DNA of 28,158 nt. Origin: Priapulus caudatus (Eukaryota; Priapulida; Priapulimorpha; Priapulimorphida; Priapulidae). Positions 21,684 to 28,158 of this stretch are shown piece by piece. A model generated the notes under the pieces. The model was not told the DNA's origin. It saw only the letters and a list, made by a program, of their open reading frames with translations, and ran no database searches. Numbering within the stretch: the stretch's first letter is position 1; each line of letters begins with the position of its first letter. The stretch spans positions 1 to 28,158 of the forward strand of contig NW_014578529.1 of the NCBI RefSeq assembly GCF_000485595.1. The letters are read 5' to 3'. Both the position numbers and the translations under genes were made by a program.

Positions 21684-21845
21684 GACCCTAACCCTAACCC
21701 TAACCCTAACCCTAACCCTAACCCTAACCCTAACCCTAACCCTAACCCTAACCCTAACCCTAACCCTAACCCTAACCCTAACCCTAACCCTAACCCTAAC
21801 CCTAACCCTAACCCTAATCCTAACCCTAACTCTAACCCTAACCCA
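21684..21845 (-). repeat. Interstitial telomere-like array (CCCTAA on plus)
   Basis: About 27 copies of CCCTAA (TTAGGG read on minus), nearly perfect for 130 bp, then decaying through CCTAAT, CTCTAA and CCAAAT. It is internal, with unique-looking sequence on both sides, so not a chromosome end in this assembly. Leu-Thr and Asn-Pro frames through it are artefacts. Confidence 0.96.
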
Positions 21846-22007
21846 AATCCTATTTAAAAATATATATAAAAAATATAATTTTTAATTGTTGTAAAAATTA
21901 ATTGTTGTTATTAAAATGTTGTAACTAAATCATGCGTTAATTGGGAAAAAAATGTTAAACGAATAAAGATAGGAAAATACAGAAAACAGGAAAATAATTA
22001 ATAATTA

Positions 22008-22088
22008 GAAAAAGGATGGGATTCGATCACAGACCTTCCATACTTGACGCTGGCGCTCTAATCGCTAACCTGTTGAGTCATATAGGAA
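22008..22088 (-). ncRNA. tRNA-like sequence (tRNA-derived SINE head or tRNA pseudogene)
   Basis: On the minus strand, TGACTCAACAGG resembles a polymerase III A box. About 35 nt later GATCGAATCCC resembles a B box and CCCATCC is followed by TTTTT, a pol III stop. D-arm-like GGTTAGCGATTAGAGC is present. Acceptor and anticodon stems pair poorly, so a working tRNA is unlikely. It lies in the centre of the large palindrome, between the CCCTAA array and the right arm. Confidence 0.45.
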
Positions 22089-22149
22089 CTTTGATATTGA
22101 ATGTGCTATGTATATGGCAATACTGTGACGTCATTGAGCGACGAAACAA

Positions 22150-22475
22150 GCCCAACCAATAGCAGCGCTCACTACAGCCCTATGTTCTTGATTGACCTAG
22201 GAAAAAAAATCACGCGTGCCGTGGGCCGTGCGGCGGCCGTTGGGGGTTCGGAATCGGCGGCCGCCATATGCGCCCGAGGCTCGCGCCACGTACGCAGGTC
22301 AAAGGTTGCACACTGCGCGCGGAAAACCATGTTTCTGTGCAAACTATACTTGTATCGTTCGCTGACCAACTACTAGTATAGTGTTGGTTTAGCAAACTAG
22401 TGTGGGGAATTGTGGTTCGGTGGCGCGCGAATCCTGTTGGTAGGAAAAATGTACACGTGTTTCTGTAAATATACG
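22150..22475 (-). repeat. Right arm of large palindrome, inner part
   Basis: Contiguous inverted match to 21562-21640 followed by 20755-20995. The copy here lacks the 560 bp present in the left arm. Homology stops at GTTTCTGTAAA and resumes after about 24690 with the same GTTTCTGTAAAG, marking the junction of a later insertion of about 2.2 kb. Confidence 0.85.
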
Positions 22476-22712
22476 CTAGTGTATGCACAAAGTCAACAGT
22501 TTGATCAAGTCTGTGTTCCCGAATATTTTATAAATTTTTGTGCAAACTGAATATTATTTCCGGACTACTGGTGTTATGGATAACGTTTAATTACTCAAGA
22601 TTACACTGGAACTGAAAAATAGCCACCAAAACAACTGGCAGAGCTAGTATCCAACCGTAGATATTCTGTGTTCATCTGTTGCTATGGCGTGTTGAAACAT
22701 GGCGGCCTTAGA

Positions 22713-23032
22713 CTGATAGGGTCTATGTCCCCCAGGGTACTGCCGGAACGTACCCTGGGTACGGTCAGGTATACCGGAACGTACTCTGGTAACTATCTAG
22801 CTGATATGGTTAGGGTTAGTGTTAGGGTTAGGGTTAGGGTTAGGGTTAGAGTTAGAGTTAGGGTTAGGGTTAGGGCGTAGGCTTAGGCGACTCCCTAGAC
22901 TCGTTAGTGGAGTAGGCGAGGTACGGTCCGGCATATTAGATAGTAGTATTTAGTACCAGGGTAGGTTCCGGTATACCGGACCGTACCCAGGGTACGTTCC
23001 GGCAGTACCCTGGGGGACATAGACGCTATCAG
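22713..23032. mobile_element. Fold-back element with TTAGGG core
   Basis: A left arm at 22713-22791 and a right arm at 22954-23032 are inverted copies of about 79 bp with only a handful of differences. They share CTGATAG, GTCTATGTCCCCCAGGGTAC, GCCGGAACGTACCCTGGG and GGTATACCGGAAC. The 160-bp centre holds a TTAGGG array and no frame. It is 320 bp long with no target duplication recognised. Confidence 0.85.
22808..22876 (+). repeat. TTAGGG array inside the fold-back element
   Basis: About 11 copies of GTTAGG/GTTAGA, running TTAGGG on the plus strand, opposite to the array at 21684. Variants GTTAGT and GTTAGA sit at the edges and middle. Confidence 0.93.
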
Positions 23033-23099
23033 CCGTACGCAGCGATGGGATCCCCTGGAGTTATACTGTAGGTTCAACCAAATCAGGAAGGTCACAGGG

Positions 23100-23270
23100 A
23101 GGTCTTATTTGCAATTAATAGTGCTCATCGGCGGTTCTGTGATGTCAACTCGGCAACAGTCCCGGCAAACGGCAGTTCTGTGCAATCAATTCGATAACAG
23201 CTCTGGGAACCGGCAGTTCTGTTCTTGTCAACTCGGCAGCGGTTCTGGCAATCAAGCAACAAGATTGCTC
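23100..23270 (+). repeat. About 43-bp tandem repeat in LINE 5' leader
   Basis: Three imperfect units with CGGCAGTTCTGT, then TCAACTCGGCAAC or variants. Tandem repeats in the 5' untranslated region are a known feature of several LINE families. Confidence 0.6.
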
Positions 23271-23380
23271 TGCGGCCGTCTCAGCTAAGCTGTGCCGTCG
23301 ATTAACAGGACTTCTTGGCAAGGGCTGCTATCCTGCGCCATGTAGCGTCATCATCGTAGGCGTAGCTTCGCAGTTTAATA

Positions 23381-23886
23381 ATGACAGTACAGTTCAGAGA
23401 AGGAAATATGGTTGCCGCATTCAGGGTAACCGATGCGCCACAACATACGGCAGTGGTGGCAAGTAGGCAAAGACCGTATAATGCGACCGCGTCCGGGGCA
23501 ACCGACCACCAACCTACAATCCACAACGTTAAAATCACCATGAGACAGCCTCTCACCCTTGGCGCTTGGAATGTACGTACCTCTAATGATAGTGATAATT
23601 CAATCAGACCAGAACGCGCAACAGCTATCATCTGCAGAGAATTAGAGAAAGCATGTATTGATATCTGTGAGCTCAGTGAAGTGCGACGTCCCGGCTCAGG
23701 CAATATCGCTGAAAGACGTCACACAATCTACTGGAGTGGAGGAAAAGAGAAAGCAGCAGGTGTTGGTTTTTGCCATCTCCAACAAACTAGCTCCTTAAGG
23801 TATCAATCCGATACCAATCAATGACAGATATCAGGTACACTTATCAGCCTATATGCACCAACTATGCAAAGAACACATGAAGCATG
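23381..23886 (+). pseudogene. LINE endonuclease domain, N-terminal fragment
   Basis: Frame 23381-23824 contains LGAWNVRTSND, then RPERATAIICRELE, IDICELSEVRR and YWSGGKEKAAGVGF. This is the usual order in the apurinic-endonuclease domain of non-LTR elements: the WNVRT strand, the catalytic Glu in LSEVR, and the WSG...GVGF strand. The frame closes near 23824, but the expected LISLYAPTM strand is readable in another frame at about 23835-23886, so a frameshift lies between. The endonuclease would be inactive. Confidence 0.8.
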
Positions 23887-23929
23887 CGCAAATGGACTAC
23901 CGTACCCGTAGCCTCGATCGAGACATTAA

Positions 23930-24165
23930 GATACGGCTACCGTCCCCGTAGCCACTGCGAACAAAAATACATTTGATACCTGTGCTATAGTTTGCAACAT
24001 CACAAAAACGGCAATTAGGAGTTTCGAACCCATCCGAGAACGGTTAACGTTTTCCGAACATTCCAAGAACATAACTCTGTCACCAAGTAAAACGAATAAA
24101 TGCATAACGATATGGGAATGTTCTTTGTTTTCAATATTTTTGGCTAATGTAACCAAACTAGAACC
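23930..24165. other. Unassigned segment inside the LINE
   Basis: Occupies the place where the reverse transcriptase domain should be. It starts near GGCTACCGTCCCCGTAGCC (a short palindrome) and has no LINE-like frame. Either a replacement by deletion and insertion, or highly decayed LINE sequence. Confidence 0.4.
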
Positions 24166-24199
24166 TCCAGCGAATGTTACGAGAATGTTCCGTGTTTGC

Positions 24200-24536
24200 T
24201 GGGGAGGAGGTCCTGAACAGAGCGGATGTTGAAGACATCGAGTTGAAGTTAGTTAGAAGTCGCCTGTGTTGGTTTGGCCACGTCTGTAGAATGGATAATG
24301 ACAGACCAGCAAAGGCACTCCTATACAGCGAGCTAGCAAATGGATCCCGATCTGTTGGTTGCCCTAAATTAAGATAAGGATACCTGCAAAGATGCTCTGA
24401 AGTGTGGTAATGTTCTTGATCAGTGAAGGAATGTTGTAGACAACAGACAGGCGTGGATAGGTCTTGTACATACAACTTGTGAATGCTTCAACATAAAGAG
24501 AATCAAACAGTTGAAAGAAAAAGTGAACGAAGACTA
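24200..24536 (+). pseudogene. LINE C-terminal fragment
   Basis: Reads EEVLNRADVEDIELKLVRSR, then LCWFGHVCRMDNDRPAKALL and GSRSVGCPKLR. This matches the 'R..RWAGHV.RM...R.PK.LL.GEL..G.R..G.PK.RYKD' tail of RTE/Jockey-like LINE polyproteins. A small deletion after PKLR shifts frame; the expected KDTCKDALK follows in another frame, and a TGA stands where Trp is expected. The copy is dead. Confidence 0.75.
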
Positions 24537-24637
24537 AAGAATTTGAACAAAAAATGATCTATGAATTTTATAGTGATAGATATTTGTACTACGTTATTAT
24601 TCTGTGTAATGCCCGTTTCGGGCTCTCCCTAGGCGGA

Positions 24638-24639
<2 letters not shown>

Positions 24640-24690
<51 letters not shown>
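24640..24690. repeat. TA microsatellite at the LINE 3' junction
   Basis: About 45 bp of pure TA, ending directly at GTTTCTGTAAAG where the palindrome arm resumes. A simple-sequence tail at a LINE 3' end is normal for RTE-type elements. Confidence 0.93.
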
Positions 24691-24693
<3 letters not shown>

Positions 24694-24832
24694 TCTGTAA
24701 AGTAAGATAAGGTTTTATAAATAACATGTTGGCGGCGTTACAATGTGTTGGTTGGCGGAAAATATGGGTGTGGTTTAAACCACATATGCGATCTTGGACT
24801 AAATTGACAAACCGTACGCCATAGTAAAGGGA
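24690..24832 (-). repeat. Right arm of large palindrome, outer part
   Basis: Inverted match to 20630-20765 (AGTAAGATAAGGTTT, AAATAACATGTTGG, TAAATTGACAAACCGTAC). With the insertion removed it continues the arm at 22150-22475. Confidence 0.85.
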
Positions 24833-24850
24833 ATACAGCATGTATAACAT

Positions 24851-24888
24851 CAAGAGCGCATTAACCCCAGCGGGTTAATGCGCTCTTG
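24851..24888. mobile_element. 38-bp perfect hairpin with 7-bp flanking duplication
   Basis: CAAGAGCGCATTAACCC at 24851-24867, a 4-base loop (CAGC), then its exact reverse complement. Both sides are bordered by ATAACAT (24844-24850 and 24889-24895). The perfect arms and matching flanks suggest a recent insertion of a minimal fold-back element. The outer AT of the flanks also continues the palindrome. Confidence 0.65.
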
Positions 24889-25029
24889 ATAACATACGAA
24901 TATAGATAAAACACACGTGCATGCTATATATCTGGAACGAATTTATATATGAAAGAATACGCCATACTTAGCTTCATGCACGCATGCACAATCCAAAAAA
25001 TTCGACCGACTCTCAGTTTGGGGGAATTA

Positions 25030-25075
25030 AGTGTTAATATATAGTATATTATATATATATATATATATATATACG
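25030..25075. repeat. TA microsatellite
   Basis: ATATATAGTATATTA followed by pure AT, ending ACGCACACA. Confidence 0.85.
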
Positions 25076-25480
25076 CACACAATGGAGTACAAATTGCGAC
25101 ATCCTCTCAGACGCAAGACGAAACCTAAATCAGTCCGTTTCTCATTGAAAAAAACACAGACCCCAAAACCCGCCACTATAAGCCACTATGCATATGTTTA
25201 CAACTAATAACCGCTATGTCAGTAAGACGTAAAGAAAATCAGAGATGATCATTACCTGGTCAAGTTTGGCCACGCGGTCCGTTCATGGTTTCGTGATGCG
25301 TCTAAGGCCGGAGACAAGGACTGAAACAGTTATTAAACACACAGCTGATCGAAAGCTGTGAACAATGGAGTGTTCGCTTTAGCTTTTTCGCTTCCTAATG
25401 AATAGGTTTAATTCCTAATAAAGTTTATTAGTCGTTAATTTTCCTATTAAGGTTTTTTTAATTGTCTAATAAGTTCGCTT
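25076..25480. other. Unassigned non-coding sequence
   Basis: No gene or element recognised. It contains a run of CCTAATAAG/GTTTATTAG words at 25395-25470 that form loose direct repeats. Confidence 0.5.
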
Positions 25481-25548
25481 TCCTACCGCACATAGCCTCG
25501 CGTATGACGCGGCTATATACAGCAAGCGTCAGTATATACCGCGTCTCG

Positions 25549-25985
25549 ATACCGCGCGTGCATATTTTCGCATTAATTAAAACTAACCGCCGCTTATTAA
25601 ATCCAACCTCCACACAATCATAGCTAAGACATGCGTCTACACGTTGTAGCATTTCTAGAAATATCACTGAACTCGTTCGCGAGATATGAGAGCAAGTACA
25701 CGTTCCTACCTCCGTTAGCCCTGGGTAATAGCCAATGCGCGATACGCGCGTGCATATTTTCGCCATTAATTAAAGTAACCACCTTTATTAAATCCAACAC
25801 TCACACAGATCATTAGCTAAGACATGCGTCTACACGTAGGTAGTATGTCTAGAAATATCACACAACTCGTTCTCGAGATATGAGAGCAAGTACCCCTTCC
25901 TACCTCCATTAGCCCGGCGTAATTGCGCGATACCGCGCGTGCATAAATTTCGCATTAATTAAACTAACCGCCGCGTTATTAAATC
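25549..25985. repeat. About 190-bp tandem repeat, 2.3 copies
   Basis: Unit starts at 25549, 25741 and 25930, with GATACCGCGCGTGCATA, then TTCGCATTAATTAAA. Shared internal landmarks are AGCTAAGACATGCGTCTACA, TCTAGAAATATCAC and GAGATATGAGAGCAAGTAC. Copies differ by about 10-15%. A satellite-like array, bounded on the right by non-repeated sequence from about 25986. Confidence 0.88.
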
Positions 25986-26239
25986 CCAGAAGAGACCGGT
26001 ATCTAGAGGCGTCCCGCAAGGAGTCGTTGATCCTGACCGCTGAGCGCGGAGTTCCGCGGCAAGACGCACGCGACGCGGGCAGGTCCTACCAAAGTGTAAC
26101 GCGCTGTCCGGGAATATGGTCGTGCGCCAAATACCAATTACCCAATACGCCAGACAATTACTATACTGAGTTTATTGTCTATTATTTACGGTGTTCCAAT
26201 AGATATTTGCGCCCTACTCTTTAATTTATGTGTGGGTGA

Positions 26240-26430
26240 AGAAATTGTTACGGACCGGATATAGCCGCCTTCAATAATGCACAATGGCTCTTTACTGATG
26301 TAGATTGGTGCGAATTTATGCGCACTCAAGTAGGCAATTTGGTATTATTTACTGGTATTTGGAAAACAATGGAGCCAATTAGAGAAATCAGGACACAAAT
26401 TCCGAGCCGCATTCTTATTATTATTATTAA
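26240..26430 (+). pseudogene. Coding-like fragment, family unknown
   Basis: A frame opening after about 26245 reads NNAQWLFTDVDWCEFMRTQ, then VGNLVLFTGIWKTMEPIRE, which has protein-like composition. It then runs into an (ATC)n tract read as poly-isoleucine. No splice sites or domain recognised. It may be an exon fragment, a transposon remnant or chance. Confidence 0.2.
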
Positions 26431-26439
26431 TATTATCAA

Positions 26440-26487
<48 letters not shown>

Positions 26488-26490
26488 TCA
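26412..26490. repeat. ATT then ATC trinucleotide microsatellite
   Basis: A short ATT run followed by about 17 ATC units. Confidence 0.95.
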
Positions 26491-26810
26491 ATTTTTAATT
26501 CTGTGGCATGCAGTTATTAATTTATGTATCGAATAATATTTTAACAACGTTGAGTTCTGATAACCCTTCTGCTGATTCTATACCTTCATGCATACACGCG
26601 TTTCTTTTAGTTGCGATCTGTTTATATCTCCTCGCTGTTCATAACAGATGACTGTTTCGTGCACTCGGGATTAATATCGCAGGAACTCGTGTTTTCGCAA
26701 TCGATCACTATCTGCTGATGCACTGATGTAAAAACCCAAACTCCACGACAGATGGCGGTCTCGCTCATAGGCTCAATCTACTATCCTGAGTAAGCGAAGG
26801 CAAGAGGATG

Positions 26811-27088
26811 AAAGCTTGCTTCGTCGCTCAAGTGACGTCACGTCCGTACGGACTCAAACTCCTGTTTTAAGGTGCATTGTGACTCTAACCCTAACCCTAA
26901 CCCTAACCCTAACCCTAACCCTAACCCTAACCCTAACCCTAACCCCAACCCTAACCATAACCCTAACCCTAACCTTAACCCTAACTCTAAAAAATAACCC
27001 TAACCTTATTAAAAACAAAATTAATTAAATTTGGTACAGTCGAAACTGTGACGTATGTCTGACGTATGTGAGCGTCGAAACAAGCTTT
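26811..27088. mobile_element. Inverted-repeat element with CCCTAA core
   Basis: AAAGCTTGCTTCGTCGCTCA at 26811-26830 is matched by the reverse complement of 27069-27088 with two differences, giving 20-bp terminal repeats on a 278-bp unit. Next to the left end lies GTGACGTCAC (a cAMP-response-element palindrome). Then comes CTCAAACTCCTGTTTTAAGG, which also precedes the CCCTAA array at 21684. The core is a CCCTAA array. No frame. Confidence 0.75.
26883..27005 (-). repeat. CCCTAA array inside the inverted-repeat element
   Basis: About 19 CCCTAA units on the plus strand. They are perfect at the left and increasingly varied to the right (CCCCAA, CCATAA, CCTTAA, CTCTAAAAAATAA). The array at 21684 decays in the same direction. 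Confidence 0.93.
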
Positions 27089-27223
27089 CAACTTTTTGCT
27101 GAGCGCAAGGCCACTGCATGCAGTTTGGTAAAAACCTAGCAATAATCAGAGCCTTTGGTTTCAGTAGATGAGATTAGGTTGTACATATAACTGTAATGCA
27201 TAGTCGACATCAATATCATAATA

Positions 27224-27271
27224 TCAGGAGTGAATAATAGAGATCTAATAATCTCTATTATTCACGCCTGA
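27224..27271. mobile_element. TA-flanked palindromic MITE, copy 2 (48 bp)
   Basis: TCAGGAGTGAATAATAGAGA and its near-perfect reverse complement (one mismatch in 21) surround a 6-bp centre. TA stands on both sides (27222-27223, 27272-27273). The first 16 bases equal those of the element at 20284-20413. Confidence 0.7.
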
Positions 27272-27421
27272 TAATATCCAATATAAATTTTCCACTATCA
27301 TCCTTTATTTCTAAGTGGATCGTATCACGTTATGCATAATTGCAACTCTAAATTTTGTCACATCACAAACATGCGCAATGAGGAAAATATTTAAGGGGAA
27401 AAGGTTGGTGTGCACGTTATC

Positions 27422-27688
27422 CAAGGCCGTAGCCTGCGAGGGGGCAGCTGCCCCCCTAGATTTTGGAGATAAAAATTTAAAAAAAATTGTTTTACTAAAA
27501 GAGAATTGTCGTAGTCAGAATGAAGGCTTTACATGTACTCAAAAGTACCTCAAGTACCATCTCTTGCGATCTACAATTTCAACTTTTTCTGGAGAAGGAC
27601 CCCCAGACCCCCCATCTAATTCTCACCCCCTCCTTGAAATCGTGGATCCGGCACTGCCCCCATAGGAATTTGCTCAGCCTACGGCGCT
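27422..27688. mobile_element. Third CARGG-type MITE
   Basis: Begins CAAGGCCGTAGCCTG and ends CAGCCTACGGCGCTG, so the ends match inversely at 13 of 15 positions. It is bordered by GTTATC on both sides (27416-27421 and 27689-27694). Inside, GGGGGCAGCTGCCCCCC near the left and CCCCCAGACCCCCC near the right recall the hAT-type elements at 13543 and 19946. The duplication found is 6 bp rather than the 8 expected of hAT, so ends or family may be slightly off. Confidence 0.6.
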
Positions 27689-27927
27689 GTTATCGTTGTC
27701 GTCATGGTCGTCATTACTTCGGTACACGTAAAGAAAACCTCCAGTGCCGCTATGCCCGTACAGCCATTGTTGGAGCAGCTGATTTTAGCCCCTGAAAATT
27801 CAGATCAAGAATGAAACAATAACAATAATTAAACAAGGCGGATAAGCACATGGATTGGGCATTTTTGGTTAGAAATTTGAAACTGCACACGCGTTCGACA
27901 TGAGGTTCTGTAGATTTTCTGATCCAA

Positions 27928-27943
27928 CAGCGCCACCTGGTGG
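27928..27943 (-). promoter_or_regulatory. CTCF consensus match
   Basis: On the minus strand CCACCAGGTGGCGCTG fits the CTCF core CCASYAGRKGGCRS at every position. CTCF is conserved across bilaterians. A match alone does not show binding, and palindromic GCCACCTGGTGGC words also occur in repeats. Confidence 0.35.
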
Positions 27944-28070
27944 CGTACAGCACCCCTGGCGGTTTAACATGTATTGCGTTATGCCACTCTTCGGGTTTTG
28001 GCTATAACATCAAAAATGCTTATCCTATTTAGTTAACAAATAGCCCTCATGCATGACTCGCATGTATCTA

Positions 28071-28118
28071 CATTATTATTATTATTATTATTAATAATAA
28101 TAATAATAATAATAATAC
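28071..28118. repeat. ATT/AAT trinucleotide hairpin
   Basis: (ATT)n passes directly into (AAT)n, giving a perfect inverted repeat of about 22 bases per arm. Confidence 0.9.
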
Positions 28119-28158
28119 CTATATATATACGTAAATGCACACACGCATGCATGACGAG

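Larger units (their letters stand above)
23095..24640 (+). mobile_element. Internally deleted LINE (RTE/Jockey-like non-LTR retrotransposon)
   Basis: The element has three recognisable parts in order: a 5' leader with short tandem repeats, the start of an AP-endonuclease domain (about 23540-23886), and a C-terminal segment typical of these LINEs (about 24200-24536). It ends in an AT-rich 3' region. The whole reverse transcriptase core, normally over 1 kb, is missing and about 300 bp of unrelated sequence lies there. Frames are broken. It sits inside the right arm of the large palindrome and is followed by (TA)n. Confidence 0.75.

Noticed and set aside
21684-21845. True chromosome end
   Set aside because: Single-copy and repeat sequence continues for kilobases on both sides, and the other arrays run in both orientations.
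24010-24035. Pol III B-box-like TTTCGAACCC
   Set aside because: No A box at a suitable distance and no tRNA-like folding.
25990-26040. Possible reverse transcriptase motif (SRGVPQG)
   Set aside because: Only seven residues match; the frame stops shortly after and no other reverse transcriptase motif is nearby.

Overview
The window is nuclear DNA from an animal, most likely a marine invertebrate. The signs are a spliced microsomal cytochrome P450 gene with GT-AG introns, TTAGGG-type repeats, very long microsatellites, and several families of short non-autonomous transposons. No vertebrate hallmark (Alu, L1, ERV) is seen. Amphioxus, a mollusc or another lophotrochozoan would all fit; the sequence read by eye does not decide.

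There is one confidently intact gene. A CYP2-clan cytochrome P450 lies on the minus strand at 14347-18156. I reconstructed seven exons whose splice sites and phases all agree. They give 1,524 nt and 507 residues, with membrane anchor, proline hinge, C-helix WxxxR, I-helix, ExxR, PERF and the heme-cysteine loop all present. An AATAAA lies 167 nt past the stop.

Everything else is repeat-derived or unassigned. From 1 to 2000 there is a pyrimidine tract, a G-rich minisatellite and two head-to-tail copies of an inverted-repeat element. A CA array (2880-3330) and an unusually long ATGT array (5168-6028) follow. A 190-bp hAT-type MITE with an 8-bp target duplication sits at 6704-6893, then a 47-bp tandem repeat (7441-7660). 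A GC-rich block with broken, protein-like frames on the minus strand (7745-8991) contains a 12-bp minisatellite. The stretch 9000-13500 is mostly featureless apart from a duplicated segment and a hairpin. A second hAT-type MITE with an 8-bp duplication (13543-13791) and a GAA tract lie just downstream of the P450 gene.

From 18.2 kb to the end the DNA is a mosaic: a 175-bp tandem repeat, palindromic MITEs, and a large interrupted palindrome spanning about 20.63-24.83 kb. Its centre holds a CCCTAA array and a tRNA-like sequence, and its right arm is split by a fold-back element and an internally deleted LINE. Next come a 38-bp hairpin with a 7-bp duplication, a 190-bp tandem repeat, another inverted-repeat element with a CCCTAA core, and a CTCF-consensus match. 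The most unusual theme is that three separate inverted-repeat structures each carry an internal telomere-like array.
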